NCBI RefSeq assembly: GCF_003268475.1
Contig: NZ_MCIF01000002.1
Coordinates: 822,015-886,014 of the forward strand
DNA length: 64,000 bases
Source of the DNA: Thermogemmatispora tikiterensis
Lineage (GTDB): Bacteria; Chloroflexota; Ktedonobacteria; Ktedonobacterales; Ktedonobacteraceae
Reading direction: 5' to 3'
In this document: positions 26,791 to 35,937 of the stretch, piece after piece
Layout: every line of letters starts with the position of its first letter
How positions within the stretch are numbered: position 1 is the stretch's first letter
The notes under the pieces: generated by a model
The model's database searches: none
What the model was told of the DNA's origin: nothing
What the model saw: only the letters and a program-made list of their open reading frames with translations
Made by a program: the position numbers and the translations under genes

Positions 26791-27831
26791 GTGGATAGCG
26801 TTATCGTCTGTGTACATGGAAGAAGCGAACAGTGGCACTTGAAGGACCAGATCCTGGCCGACTTCCAGGGAGGCATACTGGAGGGCCTGGGGAGACTCCC
26901 GGCGCCAGTCGCGATCGGGCGCGAGCGCATCCTGTTGGCCTTCTATGGCGACCTCTTTCTCCCGGATGCCGCCCTGGCTCCTGCAAGCGGGGGGGCTGCT
27001 GGTCAGCGCTTGAGCACGGCAGTCACCTGGCCAGGAGAAATAAGCAGCTATCGGGGAGCGACGGCCCCGAGTGTGCAGCAGGCCACCCAGCTCACGGCTC
27101 ACACAGCGGCAGACCCGCTCTATCAGATCAATGTAGCGCGAGCTATTCTGCGCGAAGCGCACCAACGCGGACTGATCGAGAGCGGAAGCGCTGAAGGAGA
27201 GCAGGCTCCAGCAGCGTTCTCGCCCCATACTGGGGGTGGTCTCGTCTGGCTGCACTCACTCCTGGTGCACATTCTCCAGGGGCTAGAGCACATTCTGGGT
27301 GCGCCCCGCGAGCTGCTACGACTCTTTGTCAGCGATGTCGATCTCTACCTGCATAACGCCGCGCTACGGACCCAGGTCATGGGGCGTCTGCTCGCGCTCC
27401 TGCGTCAGCAAGCAGGCCGCTCGATCATTGTAGTGGCTCACAGCCTGGGGACGGTCGTCGCCTATGACGTCCTTAACACGCATCGCGAGATTCCGATTAC
27501 CGCCTTCATCACCCTGGGGTCGCCTCTGGGGCTGAGTCCTTTCATCTACCAGGAACTGCTACCACTGGTGCCCCCTGGGCAAAAGCACCCGTTTCCTGCC
27601 AATGTCGCCACCTGGCAGAATTTCTATGATCCCAACGATATTGTCGCGCTTGTCCCGGCGCTTGCCCCGCTCTTTCCCGGACCTCCCGGGCAGGCAGTGA
27701 TCTGCACGCCGGTCCAGAACAATCCCGCTGATCCCCACTCGCTGACCGGTTACCTGATCCAGCAGGCGGTGGCGCAAGCGATCAACAACGCGCTCTTGTG
27801 CAAGACACCCCTCCCTTCAAAGCTCAAATGA
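26791..27831 (+). CDS. Alpha/beta hydrolase (lipase/esterase-like)
   Basis: Cytoplasmic hydrolase with a serine nucleophile in IIVVAHSLGTVVAYD (AHSLG), a likely acid in YDPNDIVALVP and a His in ADPHSLTGY, giving the expected catalytic order. The N-terminus VIVCVHG is the first beta strand with the oxyanion-hole HG. The roughly 200-residue cap between strand 1 and the nucleophile is long and variable. Start is the GTG at 26791 with AAGGAG 8 nt upstream. No signal peptide. Resembles the lipase-type 'hypothetical hydrolases' that act on acyl esters; substrate unknown. Confidence 0.78.
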   Translation: MDSVIVCVHGRSEQWHLKDQILADFQGGILEGLGRLPAPVAIGRERILLAFYGDLFLPDAALAPASGGAAGQRLSTAVTWPGEISSYRGATAPSVQQATQLTAHTAADPLYQINVARAILREAHQRGLIESGSAEGEQAPAAFSPHTGGGLVWLHSLLVHILQGLEHILGAPRELLRLFVSDVDLYLHNAALRTQVMGRLLALLRQQAGRSIIVVAHSLGTVVAYDVLNTHREIPITAFITLGSPLGLSPFIYQELLPLVPPGQKHPFPANVATWQNFYDPNDIVALVPALAPLFPGPPGQAVICTPVQNNPADPHSLTGYLIQQAVAQAINNALLCKTPLPSKLK

Positions 27832-27873
27832 GCTTTTGTTTGCGTTTCTGCGTTTCCTTTCGTTGTACCTCTT

Positions 27874-27919
27874 GTGGGTGCTGAGGGAGCGGTCAGCCAG
27901 ACCGGCCCTCAGTACCCAC
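27874..27919. terminator. Bidirectional hairpin, hydrolase / rsmG junction
   Basis: Arms 27874-27887 (GTGGGTGCTGAGGG) and 27906-27919 pair over 14 bp with one G-U-type mismatch, plus an inner GGTC/GACC. The right arm overlaps the last codons and stop of rsmG. No U-tract on either side. Confidence 0.6.
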
Positions 27920-28664
27920 CGAGACGCTCACCGGCAGGGCGCTTGAGGATGGCAGCGTTGTTGCGGGGGAAGTGGAGAGGACAAGGCTGGTGCTGGCGCC
28001 AGAGGAGGAGATAGCGCCCGTCATCAAGACCGGGCAGGGTGACCGCTAGCTGAGCCTCAAGCGTCAGGCCAAGCTGCTCCGCCGCCCGCAGGCCCTGCGC
28101 CATCTCTTCGGGACTATCACCCTTGCGCGGCAGCACAATAGTGCCACCCATCCGACAATAGGGGGCCGCATATTCCAACACGACTGGCAGGGCGGCCACG
28201 GCCCGCGCCGTCACCAGGTCGAAGGCACCGCGGTAGGTCGGATCACGCCCCAATAGCTCAGCCCGTCCATGCACGATCGTGATCCCTTCCAGCTCCAGCA
28301 CCTGGCACACATGGCGCAAAAAGGCCACCTTCCGAGCTGTCGCCTCCAGCAAGGTAACCGCCCAGGCCGGACGCACGATCTTGATCGGCAGACCGGGGAA
28401 GCCCGCACCGCTGCCGATGTCCAGCAGGCGACAGCTTGGTGGATCGACCGCTGTCAGGATCGCTAACGAATCGAGGAAGTGCCGTGTTAGCACTTCCTCG
28501 GGATCGACAATAGCGGTCAGATTCACGCGCTCATTCCAGCGTAGCAGCTCTTCACGGTAGCGCAAGAAACGGGCCAGAGCCTGAGCAGCTTGGGCAGCGG
28601 CCTCGGGCGCCTGCGCATAGAGCTGCTCTATAAAAGCTTGCAGCGTCTCCTCTGCTTCGCTCAT
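27909..28664 (-). CDS. rsmG: 16S rRNA (guanine527-N7)-methyltransferase
   Basis: Methylates N7 of G527 in 16S rRNA using S-adenosylmethionine. SAM motif I LLDIGSGAGFPGLPIKI follows the family-specific RWNERVNLTAI and LTRHFLDSLAI blocks; TARAVAALPVVLEYA and GGTIVLPRKG are also present. Length 251 aa is usual. Its ATG overlaps the stop of the VWA gene (TAATG), implying translational coupling. This is not the usual gidA/parA context, so it travels here with a MoxR/VWA pair. Confidence 0.95.
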   Translation of the reverse strand: MSEAEETLQAFIEQLYAQAPEAAAQAAQALARFLRYREELLRWNERVNLTAIVDPEEVLTRHFLDSLAILTAVDPPSCRLLDIGSGAGFPGLPIKIVRPAWAVTLLEATARKVAFLRHVCQVLELEGITIVHGRAELLGRDPTYRGAFDLVTARAVAALPVVLEYAAPYCRMGGTIVLPRKGDSPEEMAQGLRAAEQLGLTLEAQLAVTLPGLDDGRYLLLWRQHQPCPLHFPRNNAAILKRPAGERLGGY

Positions 28665-30769
28665 TACGAGATCCGCTTGCGCTTGCTGTTGAGATAATCA
28701 ACAAGCAAGTATTCACCCAGGTTGTTCTTATCGGTGTAGAAGGTTCGCCCGTGGTTGATCTCGGCCATCTGGTTAACGAAGCTGACCATCCAGCGATCAT
28801 CTTCGAGCATGAAGGTGTTGATGGTGATCCCCTCACGCGTGCAGCGCTGGACTTCCAGGAGCGCCTGCTGTTCGGCCCAGGGGTTAGGTGGGTAGGCAAA
28901 TTGCCAACCTCCCAGCTCCTCCTCGTACCAGACCGTCGGGCCCCCATCGGTCACCAGGATGATCTGCTTGTTGACCCCGCGATGGCGTGAGAGCAGCTGG
29001 CGGGCCAGCATCAACCCGTGGGCCAGATTGGTGCCCTGGCTATGATCATAGCGCCCAATCTCGATCAGCTCCTCTGGCTTGTACTCACGCGCCACGAATG
29101 AGAAGCCCACGATGTAGAGGTTGTCGCGCGGGAACTGCGAGCGAATCAGGCTCTCCAGGGCTACCGCTACCTTCTTAGCTGCCTGCTGGCAGCCGTTATA
29201 GATCATACTCATGCTCATATCGAGCATCAGCACCGTCGACGACTGCGTCGTGAACTCCGTGCGGTAGACTTCGAAGTCCTCCTGAGAGAGTCTGATCGGC
29301 GTGCCTGTACCATTGCGGTAGACGGCGTTCATGACCGTCTTTTGCAGGTCCAGCAAGAAGGGATCGCCGAACTCGTAACGCTTGCTCTCATCAGTGCGCT
29401 CGCCACCAGGACCACGGAAAGGACTGACGTGGCGTCCGAAGCCGTCGCGCTTGAGCTTGTCAAAGATGTCCTGGAGCGCCTTCTGACCAATCTTGCGGAT
29501 GGCGCGCGCCGTCAGCTCCCAGCGGTTCCCTTTCCTTTGAATATAGCCGGCCTCCTCCAGGATCTTCATCAGGGCCTTTAACTCTTCCAGAGAGCGATAC
29601 TCATCAGAGCCGAGCAGCTCGCGGACTTTCTCGCTATCGATGGCCTCCAGGTCGTCCAGGCGTCGCGCCTGCTGGAGCTGCTCCTCCAGACCCTCCATCT
29701 GTTGCAGCCGGCCCATCATGCGTAGAGCCTCGTTGAACGGCAGGGGCTCGCTCCCGCGGAAGGGGAAGCGCATGCGATAGTCGTCCAGGGGAGCCAGAGC
29801 CTGCAGGTTCTGGGCCAGCTCCATCAGATCAACCCGGATGCGATCGTCGCTGATGAGCTGCTCCATGAGATTCTCCAGCTCCTGGCGCTGCTCCGGCGAG
29901 AGGTTTTCGAGCAGGGCTTGCATGGCTGCCATGCGTTGCTGCATCTGCTCGATGAGGTCATCGAGCGTATTCACCCCGGGGAAGTACTCACCATACTTCT
30001 CCATGAAGGAGTCGAAATCCGGGTTGAGACCCTGCTGCCGTTCACGCAGCATGCGATTCAGCTCGCGGATCATCTCGCGCAGGCGGGCGATATCTTCGGG
30101 CGTCATACTCTGCAGCGATTGCCGCATGCCCTGGAAAAACTGCTGCATCATCTGCTGGCGCAGGCTTTCCAGCAATTCATTGAACTTCTCGCGCGCCGCC
30201 TCTTCCATGAAATCGTACTCGGAGAGGGCTTTAATCTGTCCTGGCAGATCGCGAGGTAAGTTCTCCAGGTACTGCTTTTTGCGCTGAGCGATGGTCTCTA
30301 GCATGCGGCGCTTCTGCTCAGGGGTCAGCGCATCGCTGCTGGCAGTATCTTCGTCGGTCGGGGCCTGGGGCGAACCTGCGGGCTCAGTCTGACGAGCCTG
30401 CTCGGCCTCAGCCAGCTCCCGAGCCTCTTTGAGGCGGCGCTCGATCCCTTCGCGCTCTAGCTGCTTAATCTCCTCCAGTTTCTGACGCAGATCATCCATG
30501 ACGCCGGAGGCCATATTATAACGATTGAGCAGCTGACTGCGCTGAGAGCGTAGCCGCTCCAGCAGTTCGCGCAGGCCGAGATTGCGCCTCCCATCGGGCC
30601 GCTGCATACCATCCTGCATCAGGCGACGCAGGGCCTGCTGCAAATCGCCCTGCTCCAGGTAGTCATCTGCGAGGGCGCGCATGATGTCATCGGCATCCAG
30701 TCCCTCGATCTCTTGGGTACCATCCCAGCGCGAATAGCCGTAGCGGGTTCGGAAAAAGCGCTTCAACAT
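28664..30769 (-). CDS. VWA-domain protein, partner of the MoxR ATPase
   Basis: A Glu/Gln/Arg-rich helical N-terminal and central region (about 60-400, much of it predicted coiled coil) is followed by a von Willebrand A domain with an intact MIDAS: DMSMS (DxSxS), a Thr in SQGTNLAHG and VTDGGPT. Such proteins work with MoxR-type AAA+ ATPases as metal-chelatase-like or maturation chaperones (cf. CoxD/CoxE, ChlI/ChlD). Start ATG 30769 (GGGAG 8-10 nt upstream) is preferred over 30886; the extra N-terminal residues are low complexity. Located between the ATPase and rsmG genes in one operon. The client is unknown; the CoxL-type enzyme 4 kb away is a candidate by analogy only. Confidence 0.85.
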   Translation of the reverse strand: MLKRFFRTRYGYSRWDGTQEIEGLDADDIMRALADDYLEQGDLQQALRRLMQDGMQRPDGRRNLGLRELLERLRSQRSQLLNRYNMASGVMDDLRQKLEEIKQLEREGIERRLKEARELAEAEQARQTEPAGSPQAPTDEDTASSDALTPEQKRRMLETIAQRKKQYLENLPRDLPGQIKALSEYDFMEEAAREKFNELLESLRQQMMQQFFQGMRQSLQSMTPEDIARLREMIRELNRMLRERQQGLNPDFDSFMEKYGEYFPGVNTLDDLIEQMQQRMAAMQALLENLSPEQRQELENLMEQLISDDRIRVDLMELAQNLQALAPLDDYRMRFPFRGSEPLPFNEALRMMGRLQQMEGLEEQLQQARRLDDLEAIDSEKVRELLGSDEYRSLEELKALMKILEEAGYIQRKGNRWELTARAIRKIGQKALQDIFDKLKRDGFGRHVSPFRGPGGERTDESKRYEFGDPFLLDLQKTVMNAVYRNGTGTPIRLSQEDFEVYRTEFTTQSSTVLMLDMSMSMIYNGCQQAAKKVAVALESLIRSQFPRDNLYIVGFSFVAREYKPEELIEIGRYDHSQGTNLAHGLMLARQLLSRHRGVNKQIILVTDGGPTVWYEEELGGWQFAYPPNPWAEQQALLEVQRCTREGITINTFMLEDDRWMVSFVNQMAEINHGRTFYTDKNNLGEYLLVDYLNSKRKRIS

Positions 30770-30916
30770 GGGAAATCTCCCTCTGCTCCCCACTGCCCCC
30801 CGTTTCAGCTGGGACGAAGCCGCCGCCAGCGTGCTGCTACCCGCCCGTTGGCGCACCCAGTCCAGCCCAGCTCGGCGGCAGTCCATAACAGGACAGGGGG
30901 AGCCGCAGTGAGCCTC

Positions 30917-32320
30917 TTAGCGTCGATAACGGATCTTGCCACTCACCTCGTCTTTGTTGAGGCGGCGATTCAGGTGGAGGCCCTCAAGGATGAACTCGAC
31001 CGCCGACGCAATGGTCGCGGGATGCCCGCGAGCCTGCAACCTATCGATGGCCTTGCTCAGCCCGCCGACGCGCGAGAGCTGATTGACGTACTCCATCGCC
31101 GGCAGATCATCGCCGACCTGCACACTCAGGCCGCGCTCAAAGCCAGCCAGGAGCTGCTCGAATTCGCGCGGCTCAAAGTACTGGCCAAAGACCTCCGCCA
31201 CTGCCCCATTAATCAGGCGGCCCACGACACGCTCCTCCTTGACCTCGCCCACAGTATCCAGCTCAATCTTGCCGCTGGTAGAAGCGATGATCGCCGAGAG
31301 ATCGCTCACGCGCGGAGCCGCTACGCGCTCACCCAGCCGGAGAGCGCGGCGACAGGAATTGCTCACCACGTTCTCATAGTTGGTAATCGAGACACGGACG
31401 CTGACACCGGAGCGCTGGCTAATGTCGTTGCTGCGCCGCGCCAGGTGGGTCACCGTGGCAACGATCTCCTTCATGAAGCGTGGCACTACGACCTCTAGCC
31501 CATCGGTGGGGAAGCGGTTGCTCTCCGCCTCCATGATCTGGATCTCATGCTCGATATCGAGCGGATAGTGAGTGCGGATCTCGGACCCAATGCGGTCCTT
31601 GAGCGGCGTGATGATCCGCCCACGGTTGGTATAGTCTTCGGGATTGGCACTAGCCACCACATAGACATCGAGCGGCAGCCGAATCTTATACCCGCGAATC
31701 TGGACATCGCGCTCTTCCATGATATTGAGCAGGCCGACCTGGATGCGCTCAGCCAGATCGGGCAGCTCGTTGATACAGAAGATACCGCGATTGGTCCGAG
31801 GGATCAGGCCATAGTGGATGGTCAGCTCGTCCGAGAGATAGCGCCCTTCGGCAACGCGCACGGGATCGACCTCACCGATGAGGTCGGAGATGGTAATGTC
31901 TGGTGTGGCCAACTTCTCACTGTAGCGGCGATCCCGCGGGAGCCAGGCGATTTCTACCTTGTCTCCCTGCTCAGCTACCTTATCGCGGCACGCTTTGCAA
32001 ATCGGCGCGTAGGGATTATCGTTGATTTCACAGCCAGCAATGACCGGTATCTCCTCATCGAGCAGGTTGACCAGGCTGCGCGCCATGCGCGTCTTGGCCT
32101 GACCACGCTCGCCGAGGAAGATGATGTCCTGGCCGGAAAGGATCGCGTTCTCAATCTGCGGGATCACTGTGTCCTCGTAGCCAATGATCCCGGGAAACAG
32201 TTCCTCTCCTTTACGCATCTTCTCGATGAGATTTTTGCGCATCTCTTCTTTGACGGAGAGGACCCTGTAGCCACTTTCACGTAATTCTCCGATTGTGCGC
32301 GGTTGTGTTGTGATGGTCAT
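30917..32320 (-). CDS. MoxR/magnesium-chelatase-like AAA+ ATPase
   Basis: Walker A is GERGQAKT, Walker B GIFCINELPDL, then the MoxR/ChlI block IMEERDVQIRGYKIRLP, sensor VVASANPEDYTNRG and PLKDRIGSEI (arginine-finger region). A Cys cluster (AGCEINDNPYAPICKACRDK), between Walker A and Walker B, could bind a metal. MoxR ATPases remodel or load cofactors into client proteins together with a VWA partner, here encoded 147 bp downstream. The Shine-Dalgarno is weak (AAAGG about 14 nt upstream of ATG 32320). First gene of the ATPase-VWA-rsmG operon. Confidence 0.9.
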   Translation of the reverse strand: MTITTQPRTIGELRESGYRVLSVKEEMRKNLIEKMRKGEELFPGIIGYEDTVIPQIENAILSGQDIIFLGERGQAKTRMARSLVNLLDEEIPVIAGCEINDNPYAPICKACRDKVAEQGDKVEIAWLPRDRRYSEKLATPDITISDLIGEVDPVRVAEGRYLSDELTIHYGLIPRTNRGIFCINELPDLAERIQVGLLNIMEERDVQIRGYKIRLPLDVYVVASANPEDYTNRGRIITPLKDRIGSEIRTHYPLDIEHEIQIMEAESNRFPTDGLEVVVPRFMKEIVATVTHLARRSNDISQRSGVSVRVSITNYENVVSNSCRRALRLGERVAAPRVSDLSAIIASTSGKIELDTVGEVKEERVVGRLINGAVAEVFGQYFEPREFEQLLAGFERGLSVQVGDDLPAMEYVNQLSRVGGLSKAIDRLQARGHPATIASAVEFILEGLHLNRRLNKDEVSGKIRYRR

Positions 32321-32966
32321 TCCGCTCTAAGCTACCTTTCTCGGGGGTGGTTACGTGTGCGCTCTGCGCCTCCGGCGCTCCTCGCGCCCCAGCGCTCCGC
32401 TCTCTCGACCTGGCCCAGGGCCACGCTCATGGGTGGCGTGCCACGGACCAATGCGCTGATCCAGCACAGGAGCATAACCGCTGCGAGCAGCCGGTCGAAG
32501 GCAGCCGCTGCGTTGCCGCCCGCCGCCGATGCCCTTGCTTGATCGAGTGATTCAGGCAGACAGACTGGCTGGCAACGGGGCAGAGATCCTGCAGCGTCCC
32601 GCGCCCCGCCCTGTTGGCCGGCCACGGGCCTGGGGGTCTCCCAACGCCCACTCACCAGGAAAACGTGTGGAACCTATCCTATTCTATCTTCTGGAGAAAG
32701 AAAGCGCAAGGGCAACGGCAGTATGCAGACCGTCTGGGGAGAAGGGGGCCATCTTGAGCAGCTTTTGAGCAGGCCCTCCTTTTTCTTGAGCCTTCCTTGA
32801 GGAGGCCGCTTCTATAATGGGGGTAACTCTCACAGGGTGGGGCCGCAGGAGCCGGGACTCAGCCCTTCCACTTTCTTCCTGCCGGAAGGACGAGACCGGC
32901 CCAAGAGCCGTACGGAAGAAGGATCAGCTCCCACGGCCCCGTCCTGCAGAGAAGGAGGGAAGTCTC
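32321..32966. other. Divergent gap, MoxR operon / APC transporter operon
   Basis: About 645 bp, no supported gene; the transporter frame is open back to 32817 but the Shine-Dalgarno fixes the start at 32967. It contains a bulged hairpin GGCCCTCCT / AGGAGGCC (32772-32807) immediately before TATAAT (32813-32818). Confidence 0.45.
32813..32818 (+). promoter_or_regulatory. -10 element of the APC transporter operon
   Basis: Perfect TATAAT; the -35 region (GCCTTC at 17 bp) is poor and lies in the hairpin at 32772-32807, suggesting control by a bound protein. The leader would be about 140 nt. Confidence 0.4.
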
Positions 32967-34715
32967 ATGCTCGGCAATCAGTCAGCGCGAGCGCCACTCG
33001 CCTCCACTGAGGCCGATGGGCACACTACCACAGCAGCAGCCCAGGAGAGCGTGGGGCCGGGACTCAGGCGGGCAGTAGGGGTCTGGGGTTCCTATACCTG
33101 GGGCTACGCCGATGTGGGGGCCGATGTCTATGTGGCACTGGGCATTGTGATGGCCGCGGCCCAGGGCGCGACCAATGTGGCCTTTCTTTTCGCCGGCCTG
33201 GTCTATGTGATGGTTGGCCTGGCCTACACCGAGCTGGCGGCTGCTTATCCAATGGCTGGCGGTGGCCAGTTCTATGTGTTACGCGGCTTGGGTGATTTCT
33301 GGGGCTTTGTGGCTGGCTGGGCCGTCCTGCTGGATTTTACTATTGACATCTCGCTCTTCGCTCTGGCCTCTGCTGGCTACATCAATTTCTTCTTGCCAGT
33401 CCTGAATACGCGCATCGACCTGCACCTGGGCGGTCTGACGCTGGCCGGCGTTCAGCCGTGGCTCATTCTAGAAGCGACCATTTTCGTGGTCCTGTTGACC
33501 ATTCTCAATATTATCGGGGTGCGCGAATCTTCGCGCTTCAACGAGGTGCTAGGCGCCCTGGATGTGATCAGCGAGTCGACGATTCTCTTCTTCGGCTTCC
33601 TGTTCGCGTTTGATCCGCAACTCTTGCTGCGGCAGATGACTCAGTCCTGGCCCGACCCTTATCACCTGGCGTATGGGGCCTCGCTGGCGATCATCTCCTT
33701 CGTCGGCCTGGAATCGATCAGTCAGGCCAGCCAGGAGACGATTCGCCCTGGCAAGGTGGTACCGCGAACCTCGCTGGCCCTGATTCTGACGGTGCTCATC
33801 TACGCACTGGCCTTCTCGAATCTGGGACTGGCAATGCTGCCCTGGCAGTCCTTCGCCGAGCATAACGGCGATCCGATCGCCTGGCTTGCCAGCCATATCC
33901 CTTTTCTCGGCCTGGTCGCCGGTCCCTATGTGGCCCTGCTGGGCGCGACATTGGTGCTGATCTCGTCGAACGCGGGCGTGTTCGGCTCGTCGCGCATCAC
34001 CTATTCGATGGCGCGCTACGACCTGCTGCCGCGGCAACTGGCACGAGTGCATCCCAAATTTCGCACCCCCGTGCGCACGCTGGTAGTCTTCTCGGGCTTT
34101 GCTCTGCTGGAGCTGTGGCTGGCTGGCCTCTCGCCCAATGCCTACGATGTCCTGGGCAATATGTACGCCTTTGGGGCCGCGACAGCTTATATTCTGGTCT
34201 TCATCTCGCTGCTGGTGCTGCGCTTCGTCGACCCCTGGACGCCACGACCGTTCAAGGTGCCGCTGAATCTCCGCTTCCGCGGGAAAGATGGAGAAAGCCG
34301 CTTCCTGCCAGTGGTCGGTATCCTGGGCCTGCTGGGGATCAGCAGTATGCTGGTGATGGTGGTACTGACGCACGCTATCGGACGGCTGGCGGGACCAGGC
34401 TGGTTGCTGCTGGGGTTGCTCATCTATGTCTGGCACCGCAAGCGCTCGGGTCTGCCAGTCTTTGGCAGCGTGCCCCGCAACTGGCCCGAGGAGCAACTGG
34501 CTGTTTATGCGGACGCCGAGGAGTACGACCTGGTCGAGGAGCTGCGCGAGAACCTGGCTCGCAAACGCCTTCTCGCCGGCGAAGAGGGGCGCGCGCCTCT
34601 GGCTCCTCCCACTGCTCGTGTGGTGTCAGTACCGGTACCACCCCAGGAGAGCCGAGGCAATGGTCGACGTACGACGACAAGTGCTCGTGAAGAGGAGCAA
34701 AGGAGAGAAGGATGA
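32967..34715 (+). CDS. APC-superfamily amino-acid/cation permease
   Basis: Membrane transporter of 582 aa with about 12 helices, starting with an APC-type unwound TM1 (TWGYADVGADVYVALG) and a conserved LAYTELAAAYPMAGGGQFYV. FVGLESISQASQETIRP and GSSRITYSMARYDLLP follow, then a hydrophilic C-terminal tail of about 110 residues. Start ATG 32967 has AAGGAGGG 8 nt upstream. It overlaps the next gene by 4 bp (ATGA), and a membrane-anchored universal stress protein ends the operon. The APC-plus-Usp arrangement recalls potassium- or amino-acid-uptake systems gated by nucleotide; substrate not determined. Confidence 0.85.
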   Translation: MLGNQSARAPLASTEADGHTTTAAAQESVGPGLRRAVGVWGSYTWGYADVGADVYVALGIVMAAAQGATNVAFLFAGLVYVMVGLAYTELAAAYPMAGGGQFYVLRGLGDFWGFVAGWAVLLDFTIDISLFALASAGYINFFLPVLNTRIDLHLGGLTLAGVQPWLILEATIFVVLLTILNIIGVRESSRFNEVLGALDVISESTILFFGFLFAFDPQLLLRQMTQSWPDPYHLAYGASLAIISFVGLESISQASQETIRPGKVVPRTSLALILTVLIYALAFSNLGLAMLPWQSFAEHNGDPIAWLASHIPFLGLVAGPYVALLGATLVLISSNAGVFGSSRITYSMARYDLLPRQLARVHPKFRTPVRTLVVFSGFALLELWLAGLSPNAYDVLGNMYAFGAATAYILVFISLLVLRFVDPWTPRPFKVPLNLRFRGKDGESRFLPVVGILGLLGISSMLVMVVLTHAIGRLAGPGWLLLGLLIYVWHRKRSGLPVFGSVPRNWPEEQLAVYADAEEYDLVEELRENLARKRLLAGEEGRAPLAPPTARVVSVPVPPQESRGNGRRTTTSAREEEQRREG

Positions 34716-34993
34716 GGGTACCTCGAAACCGAGAGAGGGAACAGGCCTGCGAGAGGCTAGAGCAGAAAGGAGAGAGCAGCCGCGACTGGCGGGGGCGCTA
34801 CCGCCAGATGGTCAGCGTCCTCATTATTCCTTTGGGAATGATCATTAGCCTGCGGGCACTCTGGCTGGGCTGGCAGGCCTGGACGCTGCTGCTGCTGGGC
34901 CTGGCCTTTGTGGCGCTGGGAATGGTGCGTCTTCAGCTGCTCCCTCCCTGGCGCCTGGCCCACGCCCGCCAACGCAGGGGAGGAGAGCAGTAA
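34712..34993 (+). CDS. Small two-helix membrane protein
   Basis: 93 aa: a basic/acidic N-terminal 30 residues, then two hydrophobic helices (VSVLIIPLGMIISLRALWL and AWTLLLLGLAFVALGMVRLQ) and a short basic tail. Begins inside the transporter stop (ATGA) with AAAGGAG upstream and ends in a TAATG overlap with the Usp gene, so all three are translationally coupled. No family recognised; position suggests an accessory subunit of the transporter. Confidence 0.75.
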   Translation: MRVPRNREREQACERLEQKGESSRDWRGRYRQMVSVLIIPLGMIISLRALWLGWQAWTLLLLGLAFVALGMVRLQLLPPWRLAHARQRRGGEQ

Positions 34994-35718
34994 TGCTGGC
35001 GATGCTGGTAGCCACCTCAACCAATCCACTCTTGATTACTCCTACCGGTGTGGTGATCGCCCTGCTGTTTGCCGCTTCGATTATCGGGGTCCTCGGCTGG
35101 ATGCTCCATCTGCCTCCAGAGACCGAGCTGAGCCGCACGGCCAGCCGGGCCGTACGCTCACTCAATAAAATGACTCGGATTCTGGTACCGCTGTTGCACT
35201 GTAGTGAGGAGACCGACCGCGCACTGGCCCTGGCACTCCAGATGGCTCGCCACCGCAATGGGAGCGTCTGGGCGCTGGCCGTGATTGAGGTGCCCTTCAT
35301 GCTGCCCCTGGACGCAACACTGGGCGAGGAAGAGAAACGTGTCCAGGCTCTGATAGAGCGTGCACGTTCGGTGGCGCGCCAGAGCCAAACGCCTTCAACA
35401 CTAACGGTACGGCTACTGAAGGCTCGGCAGGCCGGCCCGGCCATTGTTTACGAGGCAACGCAAAGCGCCGCTGATCTGATTATTGTGGCGAACTGCCCCG
35501 TGCGCGTGCGCGGTAGCCTGCAGCAGATCGATCCCGCCGTCGAGTATGTCCTCAAGCATGCTCCCTGCGAGGTGCTGGTGCTCAGCGGGGCCCGCGTTCC
35601 TCCTTCGCGCGAGCAGGAGCCTGCCCCCCTCACCCTGCAGCATGCCTCTGGCGTGGAGCCCCAGCGTGGCAGCCCTACACATGAGGCCTCCCAGGAGCTT
35701 AGCGGTACCAGTCGCTGA
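34993..35718 (+). CDS. Membrane-anchored universal stress protein (UspA domain)
   Basis: One N-terminal transmembrane helix (VVIALLFAASIIGVLGWML, about 20-38) followed by a cytoplasmic Usp domain (about 60-200): ILVPLLHCSEETDRALALAL, LLKARQAGPAIVYEA, ADLIIVANC and a VEYVLKHAPCEVLVL ending, all typical Usp positions. The ATP-binding G-2x-G-9x-G(S/T) motif is not clean (CPVRVRGSLQQID), so nucleotide binding is uncertain. Last gene of the transporter operon; probably regulates or senses for the permease. The C-terminal 35 residues are Pro/Ser-rich. Confidence 0.8.
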   Translation: MLAMLVATSTNPLLITPTGVVIALLFAASIIGVLGWMLHLPPETELSRTASRAVRSLNKMTRILVPLLHCSEETDRALALALQMARHRNGSVWALAVIEVPFMLPLDATLGEEEKRVQALIERARSVARQSQTPSTLTVRLLKARQAGPAIVYEATQSAADLIIVANCPVRVRGSLQQIDPAVEYVLKHAPCEVLVLSGARVPPSREQEPAPLTLQHASGVEPQRGSPTHEASQELSGTSR

Positions 35719-35825
35719 GCTCCTGACTCCTCCCTCCACTAGCACCCACCAGCCTTTGCTTCCTAAAATACTTGTGTAATACCTGGCCTGGCAATGCAGA
35801 TCAATATATTGATGTTTTTCGCTTT

Positions 35826-35856
35826 TTGATCTTGCAAAACGCGTTATAATTATACT
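35826..35856 (+). promoter_or_regulatory. Promoter region of the small secreted protein
   Basis: AT-rich stretch with TTGATC (35826-35831) and overlapping -10 candidates TATAAT (35845-35850) and TATACT (35851-35856; 19-bp spacer). The strongest AT island near this gene; the exact start is ambiguous. Confidence 0.5.
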
Positions 35857-35937
35857 AGTAGTTCTCTGTTCAGCAGGGGCTACAAGCTCTGGCAGATACC
35901 GCAAGCTAGCTGGGAATGCTGGAAAGGAGTGCAGTTG

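Noticed and set aside
33549-34496. 315-codon minus-strand frame opposite the APC transporter
   Set aside because: Gln/Arg/His-rich shadow of membrane-protein codons; no start context.
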